DNA of 64,000 nucleotides from Dipteronia dyeriana (taxonomy: Eukaryota; Streptophyta; Magnoliopsida; Sapindales; Sapindaceae). Both the position numbers and the translations under genes were made by a program. Below the pieces are notes generated by a model. The model searched no databases. It was not told the DNA's origin and saw nothing but the letters and a program-made list of their open reading frames with translations. Below, one piece after another: positions 44,766 to 57,600 of this stretch (positions within the stretch are counted from its first letter, which is position 1; every line of letters starts with the position of its first letter). The DNA lies in the NCBI GenBank assembly GCA_032871835.1, contig CM065302.1, positions 5,021,094-5,085,093 of the forward strand, written 5' to 3'.

Positions 44766-45966
44766 TGTTAATAGCAAAATTTGGCTAGGGACCAAAGAGA
44801 AATTTTCACTCTCCTAACCCGAATCAAAGCCCGAGTTCACCAGTCATTGAACCCCGGGTCCTAAGGGCGAGCCATAGAACCACCCTACGGAAGCGAGAAA
44901 AGGTCATCGAGCTTCTGAACTATCAAGGATGAATCCCGACACGACCGGATCGACCTCCTTACTCCAACACTGGAATTCGGGCAAAGCCCGACACATGGTT
45001 ATCCGGGCTTCCCGAGTTAGAAATTACCTGGTAACCTTCCCAGAAGCCCGCCAACCTCTCTAAAAATCCGCTATCCTCTCTAGGCACAAAAAAAGGGTAT
45101 TTGAAGATATCAGGTTCATGCTATAGCTACGTTAAGGGAGGCTCGAGCCTATCTGGACGAGAAGAAGAAGCTCGCCTAATCTTTGCTACCCCCAATAAGA
45201 GCCCACAAAGCCGTCTCAAGTTCTAAATGACCAGGATAGGTCAGACCAAGCTTCCGGGACAAGAACTAAGGCATAGGTCTGTCTCTCACTACGAAACAAC
45301 AAACACCTAACTCGACGGCCTCCGTGCAGAATCATGCCATGAATACACACAAGATCATATCTACACTCCAACGAACATTAAAACTCGACGTACGTGTAAG
45401 ACAAGAGATTGAGTCCAAAAATGAAACAAACTTATCTCTACCAAATATACTCTCGAATCCATTATTAATGCGAGGTCAATGACTTTCAAATAAGATATCC
45501 CGCTCGATAAGAAGGGAACGGATTCAGAAAATTATGGCGGGAGATTCACTGGTTTTAACTACCTGGACCATGTATAAATATGTTCGACAAAAACGATGGG
45601 GAGAGGGGGGATCGACAGTGAACAGAGTGGCATACGGCAAATAAACGGGGAAAAGGAGAAAGATACACTTCGACATAAATTTTGTAATCAGAACACGACC
45701 TCCACTATTATCTACTATTCGACAGGTACAAGGTTGCCACCCTACTGTATCTCAGAGAGATTAAGAGTGTTTAAGAGTCTTTGTACGATATTCACAGTTG
45801 ATAATAAAGTCATTACATTCCCGTCTTTATTGCACTTATATTTACACATCCATCTTTATTCAGTCAGGTTAGGTACTTAAGGTACCAACACTGCCACCAC
45901 CTACGTGGTAGTGGTCTCGAGGGTGTTAACCAGAATTTCTCACCTCGAGTAAATTCTCCGTTAACA
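44766..45966 (+). repeat. 5' LTR of E3
   Basis: 1,201 bp from TGTTAATAGC to CCGTTAACA. It contains TATAAATATG at about 45,573 (likely TATA box) and ends directly before TTTC plus the PBS. Alignable with the LTRs of E1, E4 and E5. Confidence 0.9.
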
Positions 45967-45971
45967 CTTTC

Positions 45972-45989
45972 TGGCACCGTCTGTAGGGA
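45972..45989 (+). other. Primer binding site of E3
   Basis: TGGCACCGTCTGTAGGGA lies 5 bp after the LTR. E4 has TGGCGCTGTCTGTGGGAA at 60,801 and E5 TGGCTCTGTTTGTGGGAA at 63,342. These differ from the tRNA-Met site used by the copia elements here. Confidence 0.8.
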
Positions 45990-46041
45990 CGAATCCATGC
46001 CGTAATTTTTATACTTACAAGTTTGTTGTTTTGCAGTAATC

Positions 46042-47945
46042 ATGAGGCTTCGCCTATCTCAAGAACAACCCGAAACCTCGGGACATCCATCTGTCCCCTT
46101 AACCCAGAAATGGTAGAAAAAGGGAAACAAATTCAAGCACTATAAGCCAGCCTCGCATCAGCCAGGCGTAGAGCGGGCTCCAACCCCTTTGGCAGTGAAC
46201 CAAGTTACGATCAATTAGCATGCAACCATTATGGAAAACGTCTGCCTCTGTCTAGCTGCAGAAGGAATTGATCCTCAATTGGCTGATCTGGGAATCTGAG
46301 GAGAAGTGAGTCGACCAGCTGCTAGGCATCCTGCCTTCGATCGGTTGGGACCCCCTTCCCCCCGCGGATCCCTGCCTACCATAGGACAAGGCCTAAAACT
46401 TATATCCGGGATAGGCTAGGGCCCATGCCCCCAGTCTTGAATAGGCCGACCAACTATTGACCTAGGCAGGTTAAGTCGGTAACCGACGTTCCACCAAGGG
46501 CACCTCGCAGCCCTCATCGACCTGTGACTTCCAGAAGGGAACCTCGAGCTAAAGTCGGAGGTAGCCGGTAAATTGTGCAAGCAGAGCCCGCCCTTGAGGG
46601 TGATGAAGTGGAAGTATCTGGCTCTTCGGGGAGGGGGTGGGATCTGACAATGAGAGCTCCAAAGTCAATTTTAAAAAGCACAGAAATAAGCGTATGAGGA
46701 ACCAGCTGGCTAAGATGCAGAAGGAGATCCAACAGTTGAAAAGAGGGAAGGGTAAGGAGGTTAAAAAGAGCCCCTGAGCGAGATGAACACCCCCTTTGTC
46801 AGAAGAATTCGAGAGGCGGAGCTCCCACCAAAGTTTAAGATGCCATCAGATAAGTTCTCCGGTACGGAGGATCCTATGAGCCACTTGGAGAACTATATCC
46901 AACAGATGGAAGTACAGAACATAACTAGGGTAGCTATATGCCGGATGTTCCCTACTACGCTAACAAAATGTGCCAAGATCTGGTTCGGAAAGCCATCCGC
47001 TGGCAGTGTGGATTCCTTCACAAAGTTGTCAACTGATTTTTGCTCATAATTCCATGAAATTAAACCCCGGACGAAGGATCCCATCCATTTACAGTACATG
47101 ATCCAAGAGAAGGGGAGAAATCCTCCGGGCTTATTTGGAGCGGTTCCATAGGGAAGTCATCCAGAAAGTGGTCTTCACTAGGAAAGAGACCCTTGCCAAT
47201 TTTAGGCGGAACTTGTGGGCGGGTAAGCTTTTCCGATCCTTTACCAAGCGACCTCTGGAGACCTACCAAGAGGCCTATGATCGGGCTCTAGAGCAAGTTT
47301 AAGTCGACGAGTAGCTCAAGGTTAAGATGGAGCATAACGATATGAGAACGGTAAAATGACAGAAGAAGGAAACTCCCAGACTTGAACTAGTTCAAAAAAT
47401 TCAGAACAAACCTCCCAATAGATCGACCTTCCATTTCCATATTTCTCTACCCAAGCAAGAAAGGTACCCAGTAAGGCGAACCCCTCCGCAGGTTTCGCCT
47501 CCTCCTAGGAAGGTAGCCTCTGTAATGCGAGATGAGAGAGGATACTATCACTACACCCCTTTAAATGCATCCTGTGAAACGATCTACCTTGTCATCCGGG
47601 ATAAGGGGCTATTATAGAAGCTTGCACCTATGAAAGCCCCCGTCGATAGTAGGAACCGATACAAGTACTGTGACTTTCATGAAGACGTGGGTCACAACAC
47701 TTCAGAGTGCTATAACATGTGCAACCAGATCGAGGTTCTGATAAGGGGAGGATATTTGATAGATTTTTTACAACATGTTAAGGACAACATTCAGACTGGG
47801 AGGGAAGTACAAGCTGTGATCTGTGAGCATACCGAGAAGAGAAAAAGGGAGCAGGCCGATCTGATGCAACAAATCCAGATGATACATACCATCAACGGAG
47901 GACCCACATTAGCTGGCACCTCCAATAATTCCAGGAAAAACCATG
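46042..47945 (+). pseudogene. Ty3/gypsy gag, element E3
   Basis: ATG at 46,042, then the gag core at 46,783-47,049 (RRIREAELPPKFKMPSDKFS, RMFPTTLTKCAKIWF) ending in a TAA, with continuation in another frame near 47,100-47,300. The C-terminal part 47,630-47,945 carries RYKYCDFHEDVGHNTSECYN, a CX...HX4C-like knuckle, and CEHTEKRKREQADLMQQIQM. Several stops are present. The protease expected next is not found: the frame runs straight into RT. Confidence 0.85.
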
Positions 47946-50728
47946 TGTGTTGACTACACCGACCTCAACCGAGCGTGTCCGAAAGACAGTTTTCTTTTAC
48001 TAAAGATCGATCAGTTGGTTGACTCCACGTCCGGGAACAAGCTCTTAAGCTTCATGGATGCATTCTCAGGGTACAACCAGATTAAGATGCATCCAATCAA
48101 CCAAGATAAGACCAGTTTAATTATCGAAAAAAGTCTGTACTGTTATAAAGTGATGACGTTTGGTCTCAAGAACGCTGGGACTATACATCGACGACGTGAT
48201 CACGAAATCACAATCTGCAGAAGGACATTAGGATGACCTTCGTAGAACTTTCATGATCCTAGGGGAAAACCAGATAAGATTGAACCCCTTAAAATGTGCC
48301 TTCGGAGTAACTGCGGGATTTTTTTTGGGCTTTATGGTTCATGAGAGAGGAATAGAGGCTAACCCAGAAAAGATCAAGGCTATCTTGGATCTAGAATCCC
48401 CCACGTCACTCAAACAGGTTCAAGTCTTGATCGGGCAGATAGCATCGCTCAATAGGTTCATTTCCCGGTCCACCGAAAAATGTTTCCCTTCCTTTAAAGC
48501 TATCAAGCAGGGAAGGATCATGAAATGGGACCAGGAGAGCGAGCAAGCTTTGAAGAAGTATCTATCAAACCCTCAATTACTGGTCAAGTCGAGTCCTAGA
48601 GAGGAGTTACAAATCTACTTGGTTGTTTCAAAAACTACGGTGAGTGTGGCCTTGGTCAAGGAATGTGGAGATAGGGTCCAGCGGCCTATCTACTACGTGA
48701 GTCATGCCTAACCAAGCCAGAAAATAATTATACCCGTTTGGAGAAGCTCGCCTATGCTTCAAGCTCACTAAATAGCAGTAGTAACAGACCAACCTCTCCG
48801 TCATGTTTTACAATGGCCGGATGTGTCAGAAAGACTGGTTTTGTGGGCCCTGGAGCTCACCCGGTTTGATTAAGGTATAAACCCAGGACCACAATCAAAG
48901 CCCAGGTTTTAGCAGACTTTGTGGCAGAGTTCTCAGCACCCCTAGGCCAAGCGATCTCCGCAGTGGCTAATATAGCCCCTAAGAAGATTCTAGAGTTCAG
49001 TGGTTGGCCGGAGGATAGTAAGTCCTGGATCCTCTACACAGATGGAGCATCCGAACAAGCTAGAGGAGTAGCTTGCATAGTGCTAATAGACCCAGAGGGG
49101 GCTGAATGTTGCCACTGTTTCAGATTCAAGTTTAAAGCCACCAAAAATGAGGCAGAGTATGAAGCCCTCCTAGCAGGGTTGAAGACAGCCGTCCAGCTCG
49201 GGGTTGATTACATGTAGGTCAAGAGTGACTCATTACTCACATTCAATCGGGTTTCCAAGGTGTATCAAGCAAAAGGAGATAACATGATCGCCTACTTCAA
49301 GCTGGTTCAGCTGCTTAAGAATAAATTTAAGGGATTCAAGATCGAGCAGGTACCCTGACAATAGAATCATTGAGCAGATGTCCTAGCCAAGATAGTTGCG
49401 AATGGTGGTCAGGCCTTACCTCGGGGAGTTCCCCTCCAAGTGATCAACCAACCAAGCAAAACAGCGAGCGAGAAGATTTATGCCTTGGATCTCAGCCATG
49501 CTGGATGGATCCAGTAGTGGTTTATCTCTAGGAAGTAAGTCTTCCCAATAAGCCCAACCAAGCTAGAAGAATTAAGAGGTTCTCAGTTCGATATTGCCTG
49601 TTAGATAGATGCCTCTATAGGAGGGGCAGGTCCCTTCCCCTGCTTTGATGTTTGCATCCTGATGATGCAAAATGGGCATTAAGAGAGGTTCACTCTGGGG
49701 AATGCGGGAACCACATTGACGGGGAAGCTCTGGCATATCAGGTAGTCCGCATGGGGTATTACTGGCCAACTATCCATCAAGACGCAACGAACTTTGTACA
49801 ATCCTATATACCATGCCAGAAGACCTTTAATTCAAGCCACCTTCCACCGAAGCATCTGTCATCTCTCAGCTCGCTTTACTCATTGGCTATGAGGGGAGTC
49901 GACCTGATCGGACCACTTCCAACCGCTCCTAGACAAGCCAAGCATGCTATTATGGCAATCAACTATTTCTTAAGATGGGTCAAAATCAGACCGCTCTAAC
50001 AGATATTTGAAGAAAATATGACAAGGTTCATAAAAAACAATGTAGTTTATAGGTTCGAGACCCCTCTTATCATTATAGCTGACCTCGACAAGCTGTTTGA
50101 TAACTGTCGATTAAAGGACATTTGCAAAGGCTTGGGAATCGACCTTAGATTCGCCTCAGTATCCTACCCTCAGACTAATCGGCTAGTGGAATCCACCAAT
50201 AAAACAATCAAGAAGAAGTTGAAAAGAAGTTACAGTAGAGAAAGGGAAAATCTGTTGAGGAGCTTCCCCGAGGTCCTCTGGGCTAACCGTACTATAAGGA
50301 AAACAGCCATCGGAGAAACACCCTATTCTTTAACCTTCAGGGTTGAAGCAGTTCTTCCCATCGAGCACAAACTAACCTCCTTTAGAGTTCAACATTTTGA
50401 ATATGGAAGCAATGAGGATAAGCTTCGAGCTAGCCTAGATCTCTTAAAAGAGAAACAAGATCGGGTAGTTGAGAAAATAGCGATTTACCAGAGCAAGATC
50501 GCTAGGTACTTTAACTGGAGAGTTAAAGCTCAAAACTTCAAGAAAGATGACCTAGTTCTTAGGAAAGTAACCTTGAATACCAGGAAGAGGTCAAACGGGG
50601 TCCTGGGGCCCAACTGGGATGGACCTTATTTGGTAAAGGTAATAGTCCACAACGGGGCGTATAAGCTCGAGGATATGGATATTGATCACACCTGGAAAGC
50701 AGATCACCTGAGGAAGTATTACCCTTGA
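47943..50728 (+). pseudogene. Ty3/gypsy pol of E3: RT, two RNase H domains, integrase
   Basis: RT starts at CVDYTDLNRACPKDS (47,945) and includes LSFMDAFSGYNQIKM and TFGLKNAG. A deletion then removes about 20 residues and shifts frame so that YIDD appears at about 48,185 in another frame. The RT thumb and the first RNase H are at 48,253-48,711. A second RNase H follows at 48,921-49,217 (WILYTDGASEQARGVA, NEAEYEALLAG). Integrase runs from 49,652: HSGECGNH then PCQK, with one zinc-binding cysteine lost, GVDLIGPLP, a mutated IIADLDKLFDN where TDNG is usual, and LVESTNKTIKKKL. It ends at 50,728 with HTWKADHLRKYYP. Two RNase H domains point to the Tat group of Ty3/gypsy elements. Many stops. Confidence 0.85.
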
Positions 50729-50969
50729 ACAGAGGACTCGTGAACAGACTACCTCCATTTAGGTTTCAATAAAATCTCCAATAACAATGTACTCCATTTT
50801 TTATCAATAAAGTCTGCTTTCACCATCTTCAACTATATTTTATAATGATTTTTCGTATCCAACTGTGGTCTACACGGTTAAATTCGACATAGTCATCTCA
50901 AAGCCAATGATTAGTCGAGGAAGCCCTATCGCTATCCTTAATGACTCGGCCGGGCAACATCCCCGATCG

Positions 50970-51250
50970 AGAAGGGTCTGAGTGTAAGGGCATAGTTGCC
51001 ATCCAGATCTCGAGACTAGGGATTGATCGGGGAAGTCCCCTCATCACCCTGATGTCTTGGTCTGGTGACCTCCCCCAAGAAGGATCTGAGTGTAAGTGCA
51101 TAGTTGTCATCCGGATCACAAGACCAGGAAATAGCTAGATAGCCCTCCTGATGCCTTGGTCAAGCTACCGTCCCCAAGAAGGGTCTGAGTGTAAGAGTAT
51201 AGTTGTCATCCAGACCACGAGACTAGGAAATAGCTAGATAGCCTCCAGCT
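50970..51250 (+). repeat. Three tandem units of about 100-107 bp in the E3 3' region
   Basis: Each unit opens with AAGGRTCTGAGTGTAAG, continues CATAGTTGYCATCCRGA and ends near GAAATAGCTAGATAGCC. Starts are at about 50,972, 51,080 and 51,179. Such tandem repeats between pol and the 3' LTR are common in Tat-type elements. 51,250-51,850 shows nothing else. Confidence 0.8.
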
Positions 51251-51849
51251 ACCTCGATCAGGCTATAAACCTCCAAGGGGGCCCGGGATTGGAAAGCTCT
51301 CCTACTTCCAATGTTATAGTTATTGCTGGCTACTAATCTTCCATGTGTATATGATTGCTTGCTGTGATAGGTGCAAACTAGCCTATAATCACACAAGGGG
51401 ACTATTCACTAAAGTCATCGAGCTACGAGTTTCTGTTGAGAGTTGAGAGATCGAGCTAGCTGTCTACTTTCACGCTTAAACAAAATTTTATATCTCGTTA
51501 TCTTCGCCAAAGTTCAAGTAAGTCAAGTCGTTTAAGAGGTCGCATCTAGGTCGGGATCAGGAATGAAGAAAGAAGATGTCAGTCAAATCAAAATTTGTTG
51601 AAGTAAGCATGAATGAAATCTAAAACCACTTTTCATTAATGAAATGGGAGCCTATTCCCTAGAAATGCTATAGTTATCAAGCAGGGAGCCCAACCCCCGG
51701 TTCCGACTACATAAGCTGAAAAAATGAAGATAAAAAAGCTAATTAAATATGGCATGAGTAAAGCGGGGTGCCCACCCCCTTTCCGGGATGTAAAAACAAG
51801 TTGTGAATAAATTGTATCAGGCTCCTGTTTCCCTTCTGTTGCTCCTCAT

Positions 51850-53540
51850 TCCTAGTGGACCCCGCCTCTTGCTCCTCCTTTTGGTGGTTGCTCATTTTGG
51901 ACGGCCATCTCTGTTACCCATTCCACCGGATGACCCTTCATTGCTTGCTGCTCAGTGTGGTCCTTCTCTAAAACCTCGTTGACCACCGCTATAACCTCAG
52001 GAGGGGTGGCCGCATCAAGAAGGTTTGCCAAAGACATTATCCGGTTTTGTTCAACCTTCAGTTATTCTTTAGAGGATTCTTTAGGACAGTTGTGGACCTC
52101 TCCACGGGCTTCTGGTAGGTCCCCTTCGGGCTGTACTGGTCGAACCCTGTTAAAGGTTTCCCCGGGACCAGAGACTGGTAAGATTGAAGGAGGAAGATGA
52201 GGATCTGTCATAACTGCTTGTTTCCCAGTTCCAGCCCCATCACCCTTAGGACGAGTCATCTCTGCAGCCTTGGTCATAATCTCCTACCTATCCTAGTTTG
52301 CAATAACTGATAGGTCCAAAGGGGAAGGAAGGAGCCATAGAAATACCCCTCGTTAAAAGAAGCGTCCACTTCGGCTTGCAGCTTTATCGTTTAAGCACGA
52401 AGATCTTGGACCTCGACCTCCAGCATTCTGGCTTCTGCTTTCTAGAAATCTCTCTGTTTGGCTCGCCGTTCAGATATAAGGTTTCCATCTCAATGGAGCG
52501 TTTCATCCTCTTATGATCGCACTGACACTCACTAGTCCTGCTTCCATTTTCTTTCGGCTGGAAGACATCTCTTGTACCAAAGTTTGAGTCTGCACAAGTA
52601 TCCTCATGGCCCTCTCAGTTTCGGCCTCAGCTTGTGCAGCCCGGTCACGGAGAGATACTATCTGGTGGCACATCGCCACATTGAATTTGAAAGTCTACAG
52701 GGTATAAAACCAATATTAGAGAATGTTCAGCACCCACAGTCATAGGAAAGATAAATGAGAAGTTACGTCAGCCAGAATTGAGGACCGCATGGTAAGTAAG
52801 ATGCCCACGGGCATTGAAGCCATCCTAGAGAGCCCGCCACCCGGGCAAGACATGACAAACTGCTTCAAGACCTCATCCTATCCCACCGAGCTCGACTGAT
52901 GGCAGGAGCGGGCAGGGAGAACCTCTGGAACACCGGCCTCGGGGTCCTCCGAAGCTTGAGGAGCTTAGGGCAAAGACGGAGCAGCAGAGGTAACAGGTAA
53001 CGTGGATGAATGGGCAGTAGCTGTAGTAGGGGCCACTAATTAAGGGGCAGAGATGGTCGTATCAGCTGCCTGGAAAGCGAGCCTCCCTCGGTTTAGAACT
53101 CTAGTAGCTCGCGATGCAAGAATAGCTATCTTGGAGATAACTTTTGAAGGTGATGAAACTGAAGCAGGCGAAATCCCAGTTGGATTAGCAGGCCTTCTTT
53201 TTTTCGAGGCATAAGTCTTACGTAAGGATGAGGGGTACGAGCCTAATGAACCTCTCGGGAAGCTGGAGCAACAACAACAAAAACTGTTAAAAAAACAGAG
53301 AGAAAGAAGAAGGACGTTAGAAACGAGCTAACTAACGGAACAAAGCATAATGACTCGGTGTTACTTACGAGGAATAGCATCAGAGATAAGCAGATATCGA
53401 TTCACCCTACGAGAATCGAAGGAATCAACAGTCGAAAACTTCAGGTTTAGATAGTTCCTAGTAAGGATGGCCTTCAAAACGATTTCAGATTCAGTGGGCA
53501 AGAAGTCCCGATCCAGGATGGTTTGTCGTTGAAAGCCGTG
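51850..53540 (-). pseudogene. Antisense, spliced-looking ORF in the 3' region of E3
   Basis: Read on the minus strand: a segment at about 53,540-53,370 (LDRDFLPTESEIVLKAILTR, FDSRRVNRYLLISDAIP) ends at a GTAAGT donor. A second runs from about 53,260 to 52,767 (Ser/Pro-rich, then KVISKIAILASRATRVLNRG) and ends at SILAD before GTAACT. A third starts after CCCTGTAG near 52,696 with a coiled-coil-like helix (RDRAAQAEAETERAMRILVQ). A last part at 52,277-51,852 reads LANLLDAATPPEVIAVVNEV. Stops interrupt the middle parts. Antisense extra ORFs downstream of pol are known from Tat-type elements such as Grande; this appears to be a decayed relative. Its 5' end is cut by the copia element at 53,546. 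Confidence 0.6.
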
Positions 53541-53545
53541 GGAAC

Positions 53546-54535
53546 CTTATACTTTATATTATGTGATGATAAAAGTATTGTCATGCATACGTATGTCATT
53601 TAGATTAGATGTGCCTACACAAATATATTTGATATGTTATACATGCATCATAGTCTGGTATTTTATTTTAATGTGATTAAAATGGGCAATATACATAAAT
53701 GACTATGAATAATGAGATTAGTTTTTTAATGGTTATAAAACTTAACAATTCTCATTAATATTAATCTAGTTATTAAAGAGTTTAATAAGATAGATTAATA
53801 TGGTCATTTATTGCAATTAGGATTAATATGATTAATAACCTAATAATAAATGAACCGTATAAAGTGTTAGGGTTTTAATAGTTAAAACTTGGTAAACACT
53901 GACATAATAATCTGACCTTAGTAAATAATTTACAAGGGCTTAGATTATTCACTAATAGATTATATTTTTAATTGTTGAAAATCATTAATAATTTATTAGT
54001 TAATTAGAATTTGTTTCTAAATAGTTAATGCGCTAGATAACTTGATTAAAGTTAGTCGTTTAATACTATAGAGTTTAGGTGCATTAATGGTTAATAGTAA
54101 ATCCTAATTTTAAAATAGTGAGTGGGAGAGGAATAAATGACATATATATCCCGTGGTCTCCATCATTAGTTCATCACCGTGAGATCCGAGTGGGGCCTCG
54201 TGATGACTTTGCTTTCGTCCTCCCTAAGGAGGGTTTCCACAAAGGTCAATACCAAGGTTTACTTCCTAACGGATAGGATTTCTGAGGGTATTTCGGGATT
54301 GATCGACTTTAAGACGGTAATTCTCGAGTTAAGCTCGTAAGATCTGAAATGGTGGGTTACACTCACGAAGGTTTTGATTAAGTTTGTTAATTAAAAACCT
54401 GACTGAATGAACGATGGTTGAATGATATGGAATAAGAGTTATTCCAGAATATCATTTGATTGAGAATGTCTCGGTCCAACGTGCAAAGACTTGACCAACC
54501 CTTAGGCGGCACTTCTTTGTGGTATGTTGGATTTT
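53546..54535 (+). repeat. Upstream LTR-like region of copia element C2
   Basis: AT-rich for 600 bp, then GC-richer, ending at TTGGATTTTCG directly before TGGTATAGCAAT (54,538-54,549), a degraded tRNA-Met primer site. The start at 53,546 is where the gypsy antisense ORF breaks off. By eye it does not match the 3' LTR at 58,518, so it may be the other part of a longer LTR or a different origin. Confidence 0.45.
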
Positions 54536-54649
54536 CGTGGTATAGCAATTAGTTTTAGAGTAGTTCTAGTTCGTTAAACATGTTTATGCACATGTTTAAA
54601 TTTATGCCAAAGCACTCGCACTTGTTTTAAATAAATGATTCTATGAATG

Positions 54650-57600
54650 TTTTATTTATTTCAGCAATAATGTCTTCTGCATTACTTTAAATTCTCGCAA
54701 ACGAAAAATTAAATGGTGATAACTACACTAAGTGGAAACTTAACATTAATGCAATATCGGTCACCAAAGACCTCAAGTTTGTGCTTACGGAGGAATGTCC
54801 TCCAGCGCCTGCTGCCAATGCCACATAACAGTTCGTGAGGTATACAAGCGATGGGTCTCATCTGATGAGAAGACTTGAACATATATGTTGGCTTCTATAA
54901 CAGACGTGCTTGTTATAAAGCATGAATCAATGATTTCAGCATTCGAAATCATAGAGTCATTGCAAGCTATGTTTGGGCAGCCTTCCGAGCAAAAGCAACA
55001 CGAAGCTGTTTCATTCCGTTATGCTCGCTCGCATGAAGGAAGGTACGTCAATTTGGGAACATGTCTTGAGCATGATGTCCTACTTCAACAAGGCAAAAGT
55101 CAATGGCGGGGCCATTGATGAACCCAATCAAGTGAGCATCATACTGACAACTCTTTCGAAGATTTTCAATCGGTTTAAAAGTAGATACGAGATGAACAGG
55201 TTAATGTTCAATCTCATACAGTTAAGGACTACAAGGGCAAGACCGGTGAGACAAATGTTGCCGAACCATCTTCCTCCAATAATAAGAAAAGGAAGAGGTC
55301 TGTTGGGAAGGTGAAGGGTAAGCACAAACCTAAGAAATCCCAAAACAAGAAGAAGTCCACGAGAGGTAAATATGATTTACTTGTTCTTGAGTCATGTTTA
55401 GTGGAAAATGATTCTTCACCCTGGATAGTTGATTCGGGGGCCACTAACCATGTTTGTTCTTCTTTGCAATGGACTGATTCTTGGACACAGCTAGAGGAGA
55501 GAGCCTTCTCAATGCGTGTGGAGTCAGGGGATGTCGTTTCGACACAAGCAGTGAGCGTAATTAGATTACGTTTTTATAATAATTATATATTGTTAGACAA
55601 TGTTTTTTATATTTCTGGATTTACACGGAATTTGATTTCCATTTCTAAGTTGTTAGAACAAAAATATTATATTTCTTGTAATAATAAGTCTATTATTATT
55701 GGAAAGAATGGTCTGAATATTTATTCAGGAATTAATAAAAACAATTTATATGTGTTAAGACCGTTAATACATATTACACTGCTCAACACCGAAATGTTTA
55801 AGGTTGAAAAACCAAAAACTAAACGGCATAAGATTTCTCCAGATGATGACATGTATCTCTGGCATTTAAGGCTTGGTCATATCAACCTTGACCGGATAGA
55901 CAAACTAGTAAAAAGCGGACCTTTAAGTGAGTTAAATGTTGGCACCATACCTGTCTGCGAATCTTGTTTGGAAGGTAAGATGACTAAGAGATCTTTTACT
56001 GGAAAAGGGCTTAGAGCTAAAGAACCACTAGAGCTTATACATATAGACGTATGCGGACCGATGAATGTTAAAGCTAGGGGTGGTTATGAGTATTACGTCA
56101 CTTTTATAGATTACTACTCAATATACGGATATGTCTTCCTAATGCAACGGAAGTCGGAAACATTTGAAATGTTCAAAGAATTCCCAAATGAAGTTGAGAA
56201 TAAATTAGGTAGGTTTATCAAGTCACTACGATCGGATCGTGGAAGTGAGTATCTTGACCAAGAGTTTAAAGACTTTTTGGTCGAGCATAAGATAGTTTTC
56301 CAACTCACAGCTCCCGGTACACCTCAGCAAAATGGTGTAGCGGAGAGGAGAAATAGAACCCTAATGGAAATGGTGAGATCTATGATTAGTTTCTCATCAT
56401 TACCAAATCCATTCTGGGGATATGCGTTACAGATAGCGGCACGTATTTTGAATGTGGTGCCATCCAAATCTGTTCATAAGACTCCACTAGAATTGTGGAA
56501 TGATCGTAAAGCTAGTCTGCGACATTTCTGCATATGGGGGTGTCCAGCACACGTGTTAAAGAACAAAAGTGGAAAGCTAGACTCCAAGTCCGTGGTCTGC
56601 CTGTTTGTAGGATATTCTAAAGAGACCAGAGGTGGATATTTCTATAGTCCCGAAGATAACAAAGTATTTGTATCGACAAATGCAACGTTTCTTGAGGACA
56701 ATTATATTAGTAACCATAAACCTCGTTCTAAGATTGTATTGAATGAGTTGGAGCCTGGTGAGACTAGTGCTTCATCAACAAGAGTTGTTGATCCATAAAT
56801 ATCTGAGAGTCAGATGGTTCCTAATCATGATACACTACCACCTAGACGTAGTGAGAGGGTTGTGAGACAACCTGAACGCTATTTAGGTATAGGTAAGGGA
56901 CGAAATGTTGTCTCTACTGATAGTGTTGATCCATTGACATTTAAGAATGCAATGTAAGATCCTGATAAAGAGGAATGACTCAAAGCCAGAATCTCGAGAT
57001 GGAGTCCATGTACTCTAACTCAATCTGGGATCTTGTAGACTTACCGGATGGGGTAAAACCCATAGGGTGTAAGTGGATCTACAAGAGAAAAAGAGAAGTG
57101 GACGGGAAGGTAGAGACCTTCAAGGCAAGGCTAGTGGCCAAGGGTTATACCTAGAAAGAAGTGGTCGATTATGAATAGACCTTCTCGCCAGTAGCCATGT
57201 TTAAGTCTATTAGGATTCTCTTATCCATTGGTGCCTATTTCAATTACAAAATTGTACAAATGGACGTCAAAACTATATTCTTGAATGACAATCTTGATGA
57301 GAGCATCTATATGATGCAACTAGAGGGATTCGTGTCTCCAGATCAAGAGCAAAAGGTTTGCAAGCTGCAAAGGTCCATCTATGGACTTAAGCAAGCATCT
57401 AGATCTTAGAACATTAGGTTTGATGATGTGATCAAAACCTATGGCTTCGAGTAAAACGTCGATGAGCCTTGTGTCTACAAGCGCATCATTGATAAGAAAG
57501 TAGTTTTCTTGGTCCTATACGTAGATGATATCATATTCATTGGGAATGATATGGGAGTGTTGTCTGATGTAAAGGGCTAGCTGGCTGGCTAGCCAATTCC

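Noticed and set aside
50898..51138. Frames on both strands in the E3 3' region
   Set aside because: Produced by the 100-107 bp tandem repeat; internal periodicity explains them.
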